The translations under genes and the position numbers were made by a program. From positions 277,879 to 341,878 of the forward strand of contig NZ_AUHS01000003.1 in assembly GCF_000423305.1 (NCBI RefSeq): DNA of 64,000 bases, written 5' to 3'. Position 1 is the first letter of the stretch. Every line of letters starts with the position of its first letter. Source of the DNA: Legionella moravica DSM 19234 (GTDB taxonomy: Bacteria > Pseudomonadota > Gammaproteobacteria > Legionellales > Legionellaceae). Below, one piece after another: positions 23,493-34,127 of the stretch. Below the pieces are notes generated by a model. That model was not told the origin of the DNA. It ran no database searches and saw only the letters and a list, made by a program, of their open reading frames with translations.

Positions 23493-25318
23493 CTCTTGCC
23501 AGGAAGAAAACCCTGGTTTTCTTCCTCTCCATCCATCAATTGGCGGGATGCAAGAGTGTCTTTATGCTGGTCATAAGCATGGTAAAGTTCATATCCCAGA
23601 TACATGGCTGTTAGGGCAATCGCCGCAGGCCAGCAAATCGCAAAAGTAGTTATCAATACCATAGGCATAATCGTGTTTTTAGCCATATTAAAGATAAAAT
23701 CATTACGAGCGGTTTCATATTCCTTATAAGCGACTGGGAGTTGATTACCCGTTAGTTGAGCTTGTTCCAAGTAAAGGCTTTTTTCTTTGTATTGTGAATA
23801 GGCTCCTGCTGAAAGATACATCGCTACGGCTACAGTACAAACAAAAAAAGAAGCAAGCACCAGCATAGGAGGACTGACTAAAATTGCAACAGTAAATCCT
23901 GACATTAACAAAGCAGCTGCAGCAGCTACAAAATAAAAGGTTGCTTCTTTAGTCCGCCAATTGATCTCAAGTTCCGATAACTGTTTATTGAGCATTTCAA
24001 TATGCAAACGTCGTTGTTCATCTGTCAATTTCTTAAATAAATTTGGATTATTGTAATCGTCAATTTCCAAAAGATATTGAGATTTTTTAGTCAAATACTC
24101 CTCTTTGGCTAACTTACACTTATACAGTGCCATGCATACGTCAAAGGTCAGAAATACCGCTGTTAAATAGCCTGCGACAGGTCCTGAAATATTGAATAAA
24201 TTATTAAAATTAGACAAACAGTTAACTGTTGCCCAAACCACGTCATTAGCAAAATTACAATGCCGTTTATAAAGCTCATTGGTAAACCGTTCAAAAGCGG
24301 TTGTAATTTCAGGAACATGACCCGTTTGGGCTGTAATCAATTCTTTAACATCATCAGCGTTTAAACGGATTGTGCTATTTTCATTTAATTTACTCAGCAA
24401 TTCATCTTTGAATTTATTGGGATCCTTAACGGTTAGCTTTTGGGGAGTTCCATTTTTAGGGACATAATATAACTGTACATTATCATGGTCTTCATCCCGA
24501 ACCAGAATGTAACTGTTTCTGTAAGGCTCAATGCTGGCAGCACCAGGCAAATAATCCAGTTTGGTGACATCACATCCATTTTTCGCTCCTTTCTCCAATT
24601 CAGATGGAAAAAATGTATGCTTGATCAACAAACCACCATCAATCATCAATCGTATAAGAAAGAATCCTACACTAAAGAAATTAATGACGCCTACAGGCGC
24701 TTGAAAAACAGAAATAATCTTGTCTACATCTGTATGTGTACCGAGTAAAACATCCAGTTTTTCTATGAGATGCAAATCTTTTGCCATAGTCAAACCCTGA
24801 GTGAGTGTCATACGACAAAAGGCCCAGTAAATTCGACACAGATTCGCGTACGCAACATAATCACGAATTTGCGATACATGAAAGGGGGAGTTCACCAAAT
24901 TGCGAAAACTGCCAAGGTAAGAGTTGTATAGTGAATCAATAAAGGCCGCTTCTGAAGCTTTATGCTGTACTTTATTAATCAGGCGCTCTTTAATTTGTAC
25001 CTTTATTTGAGCATATTCAGATTGTTTTCCTGGTTGCAGGTAGGCACTATGAAAAGCTTCCAGCAAAGAGGCACAATAGTAACAATAGATCCAAAAAACT
25101 TCTTTTTTTTCATCATCTTGATTTTTTAAGATGTGAAACATTTCAGTAAATTCGGCCTCGAGCAAATGCTTGTTCTGCAGTAAAAAACTGTATCCTATCG
25201 TTTCAGCGCGTTGATCTGCAGCTTTAAATTTTAATTGGAGAGTGTCAATGGAAGGAATTTCGGAGAAGAACTGATGTTTGTCCCTACGTACAGCTGCATT
25301 TTGCTTCGAATAAACCAT
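23489..25318 (-). CDS. Putative Dot/Icm effector with multiple membrane helices
   Basis: A 609-residue protein. The start is set at the ATG at 25318, which has GAGAG upstream; a TTG at 25333 would add five residues. Hydrophobic segments lie near residues 208-227, 378-400, 459-480, 483-503 and 548-573, with long charged helical stretches between. The C-terminus ends DGEEENQGFLPGKS, and the acidic EEE cluster is typical of Dot/Icm secretion signals. It is convergent with legP and overlaps it by 4 bp. I believe it corresponds to the effector gene that neighbours legP in L. pneumophila, from memory of gene order. No catalytic motif is recognised; targeting to a host membrane is an inference. Confidence 0.8.
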   Translation of the reverse strand: MVYSKQNAAVRRDKHQFFSEIPSIDTLQLKFKAADQRAETIGYSFLLQNKHLLEAEFTEMFHILKNQDDEKKEVFWIYCYYCASLLEAFHSAYLQPGKQSEYAQIKVQIKERLINKVQHKASEAAFIDSLYNSYLGSFRNLVNSPFHVSQIRDYVAYANLCRIYWAFCRMTLTQGLTMAKDLHLIEKLDVLLGTHTDVDKIISVFQAPVGVINFFSVGFFLIRLMIDGGLLIKHTFFPSELEKGAKNGCDVTKLDYLPGAASIEPYRNSYILVRDEDHDNVQLYYVPKNGTPQKLTVKDPNKFKDELLSKLNENSTIRLNADDVKELITAQTGHVPEITTAFERFTNELYKRHCNFANDVVWATVNCLSNFNNLFNISGPVAGYLTAVFLTFDVCMALYKCKLAKEEYLTKKSQYLLEIDDYNNPNLFKKLTDEQRRLHIEMLNKQLSELEINWRTKEATFYFVAAAAALLMSGFTVAILVSPPMLVLASFFVCTVAVAMYLSAGAYSQYKEKSLYLEQAQLTGNQLPVAYKEYETARNDFIFNMAKNTIMPMVLITTFAICWPAAIALTAMYLGYELYHAYDQHKDTLASRQLMDGEEENQGFLPGKS

Positions 25319-25635
25319 GATAACAACTCTCAAAAATTATACAGGAAGTTTTATTTATAGTACGTTAACACTTGATTTTGCATTTGACAAGTCTTTTTGT
25401 ATTGTTTTTTGACACATTGTTTTGTGAGTTTCAGAAGTCTGAAAGGTTCAAATACGGGTGGATATTTAAGATTAAAGGTGTTGGTTTTCTGAATTGAGGT
25501 AAACAGGAGAAAATCATTTAATTGCCTGCTTTCAGTATTTTTATGCAATAAATATCTGTATATAAAAAGATCCTGTCTTGCCCGCGCAAACGGGCAACCA
25601 TTTCAGGTTTGGCACTGAAATAAATTAAGATAACT

Positions 25636-26126
25636 CGCTGAAATGTCCTTCTCCCTCAGGGAGAAGGTGCCAACGGCGGATGAGGGGATCACACATCATT
25701 CATGAAATACTTATAAATAACATCCATTACTAAATTAAATTGTTGCTGTACTTCATTATTCCAATAACCTTAAAATTTCATAGCCTGAATTATTAAGAGA
25801 GTTAGTCCTTCTATTATCGTATTCATTTTGCCCGCACTCATTCTGCTGACCACCATCTATCTCAATAATTAGGGTCTGTTGACAATTCAAGTTTCGACGT
25901 CCCGCGACTTGTTCCTGTCTCTTGGTCACAAATATGGAGTCTTGGAGAAAAGTCAGATTTGTATGCAGGTGCTGTTATTGCATAGGCTTTTTGCATTATC
26001 AATTAATCCCATGCATTTAATTTATTTTTGGTTGGACTAAGTATTTTAATAGATAATTTTAATCGTTTTAAGATCCCCTCATCCGCCGTTGGCACCTTCT
26101 CCCTGAGGGAGAAGGACATTTTAGCG
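25636..26126. repeat. Pair of 55-bp inverted repeats (REP-like palindromes)
   Basis: The left copy (25636-25690) and right copy (26072-26126) are reverse complements with about one mismatch. Each contains the palindrome CCTTCTCCCT/AGGGAGAAGG followed by TGCCAACGGCGGATGAGGG, a dispersed bacterial repeat type. An outer, weaker pair (GTCTTGCCCGCGCAAACGGGC near 25575 and its diverged complement near 26195) frames them. Confidence 0.8.
25914..25956 (-). repeat. 43-bp repeat, copy A
   Basis: Matches 53142-53184 at about 40 of 43 positions on the opposite strand (CTGACTTTTCTCCAAGA onward, ending in CAGG). Next to it lies GGGTCTGTTGACAATT, which resembles an insertion-sequence end. Confidence 0.75.
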
Positions 26127-26297
26127 AGATTTCGATAACATTTGGAATTATCAATTTAGCATTTCGTCAAGAAGAACTTAAGGCTAATTGGGAGTGCCCG
26201 CCTGCGAGGGCAGGACAGTTTTTTTTCATGTAAAGAGTAATAAATACTGCGCCTATTCATAAACAAAGACTAAAAGCACCGATTAGAGTGAACTGGT

Positions 26298-27638
26298 TCA
26301 TTTACCAATACAAAAACTGGAAAAAATCCTTCCCAATAAATCGTCCGAGGTAAATTCGCCAGTAATTTCGCAAAGCACTTGGTGAGCAAGACGTAAATCT
26401 TCTGCTAACAATTCCCCAGCCCGATGCTCCGTTAATTGCTTTTGTCCGGTAAGTAGTAGATTTTTAGCTTCATCCAAAGCTTGAAGATGACGCCTTCTCG
26501 CTAAGAACTGGCCTTCATTGGGATGATAACCGGCCATTTGTTTGATTAAAGTCTTTAGACCATCGACGCCATAGCCTGACTTAGCTGACAAATACACGGT
26601 ATTGTTCTCTGTTTTAGCAGAGAGGTTCTTCATATCAATTTTATTGAACACAGTAATTATGGGGATATCGTTTGGTAATTCCGATCTGATTTCATTGGAA
26701 AGGCATTCATGTTGGTCGGGATCATTCACATCGATTACCAATAAAACACAATCAGCTTGTTTTAATTCAAGCCAAGCTCTTCTAATTCCTTCCCGCTCAA
26801 CCAGATCATCACTTTCCCTTAATCCTGCTGTATCGATAATATGCAAGGGAATATCATCCAATAATACATGTTCACGCATGACATCGCGAGTAGTACCTGC
26901 AACCTCGGTGACTATCGCGACATCCCGACCTGCAAGATTATTAATTAAAGTAGACTTACCCGCATTGGGTCTGCCTGCAATAACTACAGAAAGACCTTCA
27001 TGTAAAATCACGCCCTGATTGGCTTGGGATCGTATTACAGTCAGTTGCTCCAGCAAATCCTGAAGTAAATTTGATACCTTTCCATCATTTAAAAAATCAA
27101 TTTCTTCTTCAGGAAAATCAATTGCAGCCTCAACATACAAGCGCAAATAAATGAGCTCTTCATTTAATTGATTAATTTTGGCTGAAAATTCGCCTTGCAA
27201 GGAACGTAATGCCAGACGTGCTGCAGTTTGTGAACTTGAATTGATTAAATCAGCTATAGCTTCAGCTTGTGTCAAATCGATTTTATCATTTAAAAAAGCT
27301 CGTTCTGAAAACTCTCCAGGTCTTGCTAAGCGAGCACCCAAAACAACACATTCTTTAATGAGCATATCCAGTACAACTGGTGAACCATGTCCATGTATTT
27401 CTACGACATCTTCACCGGTAAAAGAATGAGGAGCCTTAAAATAGAGCATTAAGCCCTGATCAACTAATTCATTATCTGATGTATAGAAAGAACAGTACGT
27501 TGCCAATCTGGGTTTCAGTGCTTTATTAGCATTAAGAGTTATTGCAATTGAATAAGCTTTTTCACCCGATAATCGGATTATGCCTACCCCACCTTTTCCT
27601 GGTGGGGTAGCTATTGCTACTATGGTATCTTCAGACAT
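26298..27638 (-). CDS. mnmE: tRNA uridine-5-carboxymethylaminomethyl GTPase MnmE
   Basis: A 446-residue tRNA-modification GTPase acting with MnmG on wobble U34. The N-terminal folate-binding domain ([21 protein letters not shown]) is followed by the G domain inserted in the helical domain ([10 protein letters not shown] near 220, DTAGLRESD), and the protein ends in the catalytic FCIGK motif. It abuts yidC in the conserved rpmH-rnpA-yidD-yidC-mnmE order. Confidence 0.98.
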   Translation of the reverse strand: MSEDTIVAIATPPGKGGVGIIRLSGEKAYSIAITLNANKALKPRLATYCSFYTSDNELVDQGLMLYFKAPHSFTGEDVVEIHGHGSPVVLDMLIKECVVLGARLARPGEFSERAFLNDKIDLTQAEAIADLINSSSQTAARLALRSLQGEFSAKINQLNEELIYLRLYVEAAIDFPEEEIDFLNDGKVSNLLQDLLEQLTVIRSQANQGVILHEGLSVVIAGRPNAGKSTLINNLAGRDVAIVTEVAGTTRDVMREHVLLDDIPLHIIDTAGLRESDDLVEREGIRRAWLELKQADCVLLVIDVNDPDQHECLSNEIRSELPNDIPIITVFNKIDMKNLSAKTENNTVYLSAKSGYGVDGLKTLIKQMAGYHPNEGQFLARRRHLQALDEAKNLLLTGQKQLTEHRAGELLAEDLRLAHQVLCEITGEFTSDDLLGRIFSSFCIGK

Positions 27639-29324
27639 TTACTTTGCTGTTGCTACCAGTTTTTTGGCTGGTTTGTCGTCTGAATATTTTCGGGTAATGT
27701 ACCATTGTTGCATAATGGATAAGGTATTATTCACTATCCAATACAACACCAATCCGGATGGAAAACTCCAGAACAAACCAGTAAATAGAATTGGCAAGAA
27801 CATCATTACTTTTGCCTGCATAGGATCCGGCGGTGTTGGGTTTAATTTTTGCTGTACCAACATTGTCGCACCCATAATAAGCGGCAGAACATGATAGGGA
27901 TCAGCTGAAGCCAAGTCATTAATCCAGAAAATAAAAGGAGCTTGTCTTAACTCAACACTTTCCAGCAATACCCAATACAAAGCAATAAATACAGGAATTT
28001 GTATAATAATAGGCAAACAACCACCTAAAGGATTCACTTTTTCCTGGCGATACAGTTCCATAGTTGCCTGGCTGATTTTGGCTTTATCATCACCATAACG
28101 CTCTCGCAAAGCCTGCAGTTTGGGTTGTAATTTACGCATTCCAGCCATTGATTTATAACTGGTTGCTGAAAGCCGGTAGAATGCCAGCTTAATTAAGACG
28201 GTAACCAGAACAATAGACCAGCCCCAGTTTCCAACAAGATTATAAATTGCCTTCATCAATGAAAACAGCAATGAAGAAACAAACCAAAGGATTCCGTAAT
28301 CAACGGTTAAATCCAAAGAAGGAGCGATGCCTTTTAAAACGCTGGTAATTTCAGGACCAACATACAGCTTGGAACCTATGTTCTTTTGCTCATCTGGCTT
28401 GATGGTAATAGGTTGACTTACTGCACCTATAGTGTAATCACCATTAATTGCTCGAGTGTAAAATTTATTTTCACTTGAACTGGAAGGGATCCAGGCACTT
28501 AAAAAATAATGCTGCTGCATCGCAATCCAACCGCCTTTGGCATCAACATCAAGATTGGTTTTATGCATATCGCTAAAACCAACCTTTTGATAACGATGAG
28601 ATCCAGGATTAGAATAGGACGCTCCAGTATAAGAACCAACATGAAAAATGCTGGATTTATCTTCCTGGGGTGAACTGCGCAACAATTGCGTGTTTAAATA
28701 GCCTTTCCAATCACTTGTTCCATTATTGATGATTTTATATTGTACCTCGATTAAATAACTGCCTTTAGTAAAAATAAATTCCTTTTTAACAGTTAACCCA
28801 TCTTCATTTTTCCCTTCAAGGGTAACGATTAATTGATCTTGATTAGGCTGTAACTGATACTCTTTTTGTTCTGAAGTAAAACCAAAATTAAGCGATTGAA
28901 CGGATTGGTCTTTTGCAACAAAGATACTGCTGTTGGCTACATAGCGTTCTTGAGGTTGATTTTGCAAAAGAGGGAATGGTTTGTTTTTATCCTCAACGCT
29001 CAAAGGATAATCAAGAAGCAGTCCTTTGACTATGTCTCCTTGCTTTAAATCAATGGCAACGTCTAAAACATCCGTTTTAACCTGAATCAGTTGTTCAGGT
29101 TTCGTCATAACATTGTTTGCTTGTTGCTCAACAGATGGATTTAGAGGGCTTTGTTCTGAGTCACCAGGAGTTACTTGGGGTAATAAATGACCATCAGTGT
29201 TCAACTGACTGGTTGATTCTATTGCAACAGGAGGTTTTGCTGGATAATCCGCCTGCCAGGCGTTCCAAAGTGATAAACCAACCAGGGCTAACGCCATATA
29301 TAATATTATACGTCTAATATCCAT
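27639..29324 (-). CDS. yidC: Membrane protein insertase YidC
   Basis: A 561-residue inner-membrane insertase. The N-terminal signal anchor [20 protein letters not shown] is followed by a large periplasmic beta domain (about 60-340) and the conserved Oxa1-type five-helix core near the C-terminus ([20 protein letters not shown]). It inserts Fo subunit c and other membrane proteins. It shares its first base with the yidD stop and abuts mnmE. Confidence 0.98.
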   Translation of the reverse strand: MDIRRIILYMALALVGLSLWNAWQADYPAKPPVAIESTSQLNTDGHLLPQVTPGDSEQSPLNPSVEQQANNVMTKPEQLIQVKTDVLDVAIDLKQGDIVKGLLLDYPLSVEDKNKPFPLLQNQPQERYVANSSIFVAKDQSVQSLNFGFTSEQKEYQLQPNQDQLIVTLEGKNEDGLTVKKEFIFTKGSYLIEVQYKIINNGTSDWKGYLNTQLLRSSPQEDKSSIFHVGSYTGASYSNPGSHRYQKVGFSDMHKTNLDVDAKGGWIAMQQHYFLSAWIPSSSSENKFYTRAINGDYTIGAVSQPITIKPDEQKNIGSKLYVGPEITSVLKGIAPSLDLTVDYGILWFVSSLLFSLMKAIYNLVGNWGWSIVLVTVLIKLAFYRLSATSYKSMAGMRKLQPKLQALRERYGDDKAKISQATMELYRQEKVNPLGGCLPIIIQIPVFIALYWVLLESVELRQAPFIFWINDLASADPYHVLPLIMGATMLVQQKLNPTPPDPMQAKVMMFLPILFTGLFWSFPSGLVLYWIVNNTLSIMQQWYITRKYSDDKPAKKLVATAK

Positions 29325-29572
29325 TAAAGCTTCTCATCGTTAGGGAGTACCGGATCATAACCACCACGCGACCAGGGATGACATCGTAATAATCGTTTCA
29401 ATCCCATCCACATGCCTTTCGTTATGCCATGTTGTTTGATTGCACTCTCAGCATACTGTGAACAACTAGGATAATAGCGACAGCATGGTTTAATCAATGG
29501 GGCAATCAAAAATTGATATATTTTTATTGGAATGCATACTATTTGTCGTAGTATGAAATTAGTTTTTCCCAT
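29324..29572 (-). CDS. yidD: Membrane protein insertion efficiency factor YidD
   Basis: An 82-residue protein with the conserved cysteine core [20 protein letters not shown] and [13 protein letters not shown]. It is thought to aid YidC. It overlaps the 3' end of rnpA by 34 bp and touches yidC by one base, a tight coupled arrangement typical of the operon. Confidence 0.97.
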   Translation of the reverse strand: MGKTNFILRQIVCIPIKIYQFLIAPLIKPCCRYYPSCSQYAESAIKQHGITKGMWMGLKRLLRCHPWSRGGYDPVLPNDEKL

Positions 29573-29883
29573 GTTTTGCTCAATTGGGTATTTATGCCTG
29601 AATTTGTTTGTCGTGCCACACCTTGTTTTGCTAGAAATATCATATCGACTGCAGGCAGATTCTGTTTTCTGAATCCTTCTCGCAAAAGACGCTTTATTCG
29701 GTTTCTATCATGGGCTTTTGCTATCATTTTTTTTGATAGCGCCAGCCCTAGACGGGCATAACCAAGATTATTGGTTCTGTATAATACAACAAATTCAGTC
29801 GTTACAATTTTTTTTGCCTGTTCAAACACATGGTCATAATCTTTTTTTGTCAACAGTCTCTGTGTTTTATTAAATGCAAACAC
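29539..29883 (-). CDS. rnpA: Ribonuclease P protein component
   Basis: A 114-residue basic protein cofactor of RNase P that matures tRNA 5' ends. It contains the [13 protein letters not shown] signature. It starts with GTG at 29883, directly after the rpmH stop codon, with no intervening bases. The length is normal. Confidence 0.96.
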   Translation of the reverse strand: MFAFNKTQRLLTKKDYDHVFEQAKKIVTTEFVVLYRTNNLGYARLGLALSKKMIAKAHDRNRIKRLLREGFRKQNLPAVDMIFLAKQGVARQTNSGINTQLSKTWEKLISYYDK

Positions 29884-30018
29884 TTAAGCTGACAAACGCT
29901 TACGTCCTTTAGCACGACGACGTTTAATTACTAATCGACCTGCACGAGTTGCCATACGCTCACGAAAACCATGATCGCGTTTGCGTTTTAAATTACTTGG
30001 TTGAAAGGTGCGTTTCAT
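29884..30018 (-). CDS. rpmH: 50S ribosomal protein L34
   Basis: A 44-residue, extremely basic protein beginning [20 protein letters not shown] and ending [11 protein letters not shown], the invariant L34 sequence. Its stop immediately precedes the rnpA GTG. A strong promoter lies 34 bp upstream. Confidence 0.98.
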   Translation of the reverse strand: MKRTFQPSNLKRKRDHGFRERMATRAGRLVIKRRRAKGRKRLSA

Positions 30019-30051
30019 GATGAACCTGTATATAAATTTATGAGGTTGGCA

Positions 30052-30080
30052 ATGATAGATAACTTTCTTTCCACTGTCAA
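30052..30080 (-). promoter_or_regulatory. Promoter of rpmH-rnpA-yidD-yidC-mnmE
   Basis: On the minus strand, a perfect TTGACA (30075-30080), a 17-bp spacer and TATCAT (30052-30057) stand 34 bp before the rpmH start. Confidence 0.8.
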
Positions 30081-30396
30081 ATTACAAAGGTGTTTATTTT
30101 TTGGCGCATTTTATTTTTTAGCGAGATTGCTAATTATAATATATTTCTTAAATTATTTATTTTTTTATTATATTTAGCGCTCTCAATCCTGTTGATATCT
30201 CTATTATTTTATTTAATATCAATATCTTATGATTATTTTTTCCTGTTCAAAACTCTTGTATTGATCCGTTTTTGCGTGTGTATAAACCGTTCCCATTTTA
30301 CTAACTCTGAATTTGTACACTGAATATAGTATTATTAAACCTCGTCTTATTCACATCTTTCTCTCTGATGAGTTCGAATAATTGTCGTCATCATTT
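30081..30396. other. AT-rich spacer, no gene seen
   Basis: About 300 bp, very rich in T on the plus strand. The only open frame is phenylalanine/leucine-rich by composition. I see no motif beyond the rpmH promoter at its left end. Confidence 0.4.
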
Positions 30397-30941
30397 TTAA
30401 TGCAGTGCTGTCTGGCCTGATGAGTCAGCGTTGTTAATACTCACATCGATGTTTTTTGTTAAAAGAGTTGACAGTGTTTCCAGGTATAGGCGCAGGCTGG
30501 CCCCTTGAGCCAATTGAAACAAAGGGCCTCTACCATAGCGATCTGGGACTTTCATGTGGAATTGCTCTTCATCAACTATCCGGTTCACGAAATAAGGTGA
30601 TGATAAAACTACATGGCTAGTCATCTTTAATTCGTTAATCGATGCACCTAGAGAAGCAAGTAATTCTGCAACCTTGGGGTTAGTCACAGATTCTATAGCT
30701 GTCTTTTTGTGATTGTCCTCTTGTTCTATTTTCAGGCCGTGAGCTAATAATAACTTAGTAAGTTCTGTATCATTGCTTTTATGCAGATAACTTTTTCCTT
30801 TTTCATCGATGTAATGAACGTTTGCTCCATGGTCTATTAGTTTTTTTGCTAAATGAAATCGTTAATCTTATCTCCAAGTTCCAAATAGCTCTTTACTCCT
30901 TCAATATCGTCGTTTATCGCCGCTTCATGCAATCGTGACAT
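30397..30941 (-). pseudogene. Ankyrin-repeat protein, frameshifted and truncated
   Basis: The ATG at 30941 gives MSRLHEAAINDDIEG and stops after about 30 codons at a frameshift/deletion near 30865. In the next frame the protein resumes as HLAKKLIDHGANVHYIDEKG, then ELTKLLLAHGLKIEQEDNHKKTA and VAELLASLGASINE. It ends at a stop in SGQTALH, mid-repeat. These are ankyrin signatures (LL..GA.I). Ankyrin proteins are common Legionella effectors, so this may be a dead effector beside the origin. An alternative reading is a sequence error at the shift. Confidence 0.75.
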
Positions 30942-31065
30942 AATCGTCTCTCTGTTTGGATTTAATTTTATACTAATTGATCTATTATTTCCGGATGCGT
31001 GTTGAACATTATTGTTATCAGGGTTGAGTTACAGCGAAAGAACAATGCGAGCTGAATTACATACT

Positions 31066-31466
31066 CGCTGTAAAATGATTTTTTTGGACGCTAAAAATCT
31101 CTATGTAATTATTATAAATTTATATACTTAAAAAACTTATTTTTATTATAAGTAAACACCATATCTGTTGATAACCTTAAATTAACTATTAATTTCAATA
31201 GATTAGATCGTTATTTAAGGTGTTTATAAGTTCCCTTTATGGCTGTGTTTAATGTGTTTGCTCTTTCTGAAGAACTACTATTCTCTGATTTGTATTCAAC
31301 TTATACCCGCTTTAAAACCCCAGTTATCCATAGCTTATAATTCGTCTGATTTATCTATTAATCCGACTTGAGAATAGTTAAGAACATCTATTTATTTAGT
31401 TGTTTTTGGGTTTTATTTACTTTTTTTTGTGGATAACTTTGCCTTTTATTGAAGGCTGAGTATAAT
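31066..31466. promoter_or_regulatory. Candidate origin and dnaA promoter region with DnaA boxes
   Basis: AT-rich DNA between the divergent rpmH and dnaA blocks. DnaA-box-like sites are TTATCAACA (complement, 31166-31174), TTATCCATA (31324-31332) and a perfect TTATCCACA (complement, 31429-31437). A TATAAT at 31461-31466 with TTGCCT 16 bp upstream is a plausible dnaA promoter, and the perfect box lies just upstream of it, suggesting DnaA autoregulation. Genes switch strand here, as expected at a bidirectional origin. The box cluster is sparse, so oriC is only a candidate. Confidence 0.5.
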
Positions 31467-31651
31467 CTGCAGGTTTAATCATCTATTATTTAAAGCTCAA
31501 TTTTAATTTATAATTTTAATCTTTTATTGAATCTTTAATTTATTCTATTTAATTATCTTGCTGTACAGGTGCTTTCAATGGCACTATTTATTGCGGTGGG
31601 TAATTAGTTGTATTGCTCTTTTACCACCCTTATATAATGAGGAGTTTTGTT

Positions 31652-33010
31652 GTGTCAGATACTGTTTGGCAAAAATGTTTAGGTTTATTGCAAGATGAAT
31701 ATTCTGCTCAGCAATTCAATACCTGGCTGCGTCCTTTACAAGCTCATACAGATGAGCAACGTTTAGTTTTACTTGCGCCTAATCGATTTGTAGTTGATTG
31801 GGTAAAAAAGCATTTTTTTTCTCGCATTGAAGAATTGATTAATCAATTTTGCGGTGACAATATAAAATCCGTTTCTATAGAGATTGGGAGCAAAGCTGCT
31901 GAACCCGTTGCCTCAGTTGTTGAGACTACTGTTTCTCCTACAACCAATACCGCACCCAAACCGGTCAATAAAAAAGCCGTTGACTACAAGAGTAGTCATT
32001 TAAATAAAAAATTCGTGTTTGATAGTTTTGTTGAAGGAAACTCAAACCAATTAGCTCGCGCTGCATCAATGCAAGTCGCAGAGCGTCCCGGTGATGCCTA
32101 CAATCCGTTGTTTATTTATGGTGGTGTTGGTTTAGGCAAAACTCATTTAATGCATGCCATCGGTAATAATATTCTTAAAAATAATCCTGAAGCTAAAGTC
32201 CTTTATTTACATTCAGAACGATTTGTAGCGGATATGGTTAAAGCGTTACAAACCAACTCCATTAATGAATTTAAGCGCTTTTATCGTTCATTAAATGCAT
32301 TACTTATTGATGATATACAATTTTTTGCAGGTAAAGATCGCTCTCAAGAAGAGTTTTTCCATACCTTTAATGCTTTGCTTGAAGGGCAACAACAGATAAT
32401 TTTAACCAGTGATCGATATCCTAAAGAAATCGAGGGTATGGAAGAGCGACTCAAATCTCGTTTTGGCTGGGGACTTACTGTTGCTGTCGAGCCACCGGAG
32501 CTGGAAACTCGTGTTGCCATTTTAATTAGTAAGGCGGAGCAATCGAATATTGAACTTCCCTATGAAGTAGCTTTTTTTATTGCGAAACGAATACGTTCAA
32601 ATGTCAGGGAGCTAGAAGGTGCATTACGTCGGGTTATTGCTAATGCTCATTTTACCGGGAAACCGATCACAATTGAGTTTGTTCATGAAGCGTTGCGTGA
32701 TCTATTGGCATTGCAAGATAAATTAGTGACTATAGAAAACATTCAGAAAACTGTAGCGGAATATTATAAAGTTAAAGTGGCTGATTTACTGTCTAAACGT
32801 CGTAGCCGCTCTATTGCTAGACCAAGACAAATGGCGATGGCTCTGAGTAAAGAGCTAACCAATCACAGCCTGCCTGAAATCGGTGATCATTTTGGTGGTC
32901 GTGATCATACTACGGTTATTCATGCCTGCAGAAAAGTTAAGGAACTTGTTCAGGATGATAGTGATTTTGCCGAAGATTATAAAAATTTAATGCGTATATT
33001 ATCTTCTTGA
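31652..33010 (+). CDS. dnaA: Chromosomal replication initiator DnaA
   Basis: A 452-residue AAA+ initiator that binds DnaA boxes and melts the origin. I start at GTG 31652 because GAGGAG stands 7 bases before it and [16 protein letters not shown] aligns residue for residue with the E. coli start. ATG 31637 or TTG 31613 would add 5 or 13 residues. Domain I is at the N-terminus; Walker [11 protein letters not shown] and sensor/Walker [10 protein letters not shown] are in domain III; the DNA-binding helix-turn-helix signature [14 protein letters not shown] is in domain IV. Confidence 0.98.
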   Translation: MSDTVWQKCLGLLQDEYSAQQFNTWLRPLQAHTDEQRLVLLAPNRFVVDWVKKHFFSRIEELINQFCGDNIKSVSIEIGSKAAEPVASVVETTVSPTTNTAPKPVNKKAVDYKSSHLNKKFVFDSFVEGNSNQLARAASMQVAERPGDAYNPLFIYGGVGLGKTHLMHAIGNNILKNNPEAKVLYLHSERFVADMVKALQTNSINEFKRFYRSLNALLIDDIQFFAGKDRSQEEFFHTFNALLEGQQQIILTSDRYPKEIEGMEERLKSRFGWGLTVAVEPPELETRVAILISKAEQSNIELPYEVAFFIAKRIRSNVRELEGALRRVIANAHFTGKPITIEFVHEALRDLLALQDKLVTIENIQKTVAEYYKVKVADLLSKRRSRSIARPRQMAMALSKELTNHSLPEIGDHFGGRDHTTVIHACRKVKELVQDDSDFAEDYKNLMRILSS

Positions 33011-33023
33011 TAAGGGGTTTATC

Positions 33024-34127
33024 GTGTTTGAGTTAGCTATAAAAAAAGAAGATCTCATCGCTCCTTTGCTTACTGTAGCAGGTGCTGTTGATAAAAAGCA
33101 ATCTTTGGCTATTTTATCCAATTTTCTATTAAAATTGGCTGATGGTTTGCTTCATGTTACCGCTACTGATTTAGAAATTGAAATTTCTGCTCAGGTTTCT
33201 TGTGAGTCTAATCAAACCTCTGGGAGTATCACTGTTCCTGCAAAAAAATTCATTGATATCATCCGATCTCTCGATGAAAATACCAGTCCCAATATTGTTT
33301 TTGATAACGGGATTGTATCGATCAAACAAGGACGCAGTTCCTTCAAGTTGACTACTTTACCTGCTGAAAATTATCCTCTAAGTGAAGATGAGTGCAACGA
33401 GGTTGAGCTATCAATACCACGACTGGTCTTGCTTCAATTATTACAATCAACCCATTTTGCCATGTCGCAACAGGATGTTCGAGTTTTTCTTAACGGGCTC
33501 TTTTTGGAGTTTGAACCCCACCAAATTTCTGCAGTTGCAACTGATGGGCACAGAATGGCAATTTGTCGTTACTCTTGTGATAATATTAGTCAGTATAAGC
33601 TTTTGTTACCCAAAAAGGGTGTTCAAGAATTATTACGTTTATTAAATTGCATTAGTGATGAGCATGTTTTGCTGGCTGCAGGAAAATCTCATTTTAAATT
33701 GATTAGCAGTCAATTTACGTTTATGTCCAAATTGATTGAAGCACGTTTTCCACCTTATTCTAAAGCAATTCCCAGGGAGCAGGATAAGCAGATTATTATT
33801 GATTGCGCTATTTTAAAAAAATCTTTGGCGCGAATTGTTATTTTGGCTCATGAGAAATCCAAAGCGGTACTGTTCCATTTACAATCCGGTCAGCTAACTC
33901 TGATTGCCAACAATAATGAACAGGAAGAAGCGGTTGAAACTCTGATGGCTGAAACTCAGGGTGATGAGTTAAAAATCGGTTTGAATGCGACCTATTTACT
34001 CGATGTATTAAATCATTTCGGTGACGGTCAGATTCGAATGTCCATGTCGAATACGGACAGCAGTATTTTAATCGAGTCTTTGCAAAATGATAATTATCAA
34101 TACATCATCATGCCAATGAAAATATGA
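33024..34127 (+). CDS. dnaN: DNA polymerase III sliding clamp (beta subunit)
   Basis: A 367-residue ring-forming processivity clamp made of three similar domains. It starts at GTG 33024 with AAGGGG upstream, 13 bp after dnaA. Its C-terminus IMPMKI resembles the E. coli MPMRL end. It overlaps recF by 4 bp (ATGA). Confidence 0.98.
   Translation: MFELAIKKEDLIAPLLTVAGAVDKKQSLAILSNFLLKLADGLLHVTATDLEIEISAQVSCESNQTSGSITVPAKKFIDIIRSLDENTSPNIVFDNGIVSIKQGRSSFKLTTLPAENYPLSEDECNEVELSIPRLVLLQLLQSTHFAMSQQDVRVFLNGLFLEFEPHQISAVATDGHRMAICRYSCDNISQYKLLLPKKGVQELLRLLNCISDEHVLLAAGKSHFKLISSQFTFMSKLIEARFPPYSKAIPREQDKQIIIDCAILKKSLARIVILAHEKSKAVLFHLQSGQLTLIANNNEQEEAVETLMAETQGDELKIGLNATYLLDVLNHFGDGQIRMSMSNTDSSILIESLQNDNYQYIIMPMKI

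Larger units (their letters stand above)
25334..26297. other. Intergenic repeat island between the membrane effector and mnmE
   Basis: Nearly 1 kb without a credible gene. It holds nested inverted repeats (25570-25600 with 26190-26222, and 25636-25690 with 26072-26126) and a 43-bp motif shared with 53142-53184. Only tiny frames without ribosome sites are present. Confidence 0.6.

Noticed and set aside
25351..25548. 65-codon minus-strand frame upstream of the membrane effector
   Set aside because: No ribosome site or motif; low-complexity AT-rich translation in a repeat-containing spacer.
30090..30323. 77-codon frame in the AT-rich spacer before the ankyrin pseudogene
   Set aside because: Phe/Leu/Ile composition follows from T-rich DNA; no start signals.
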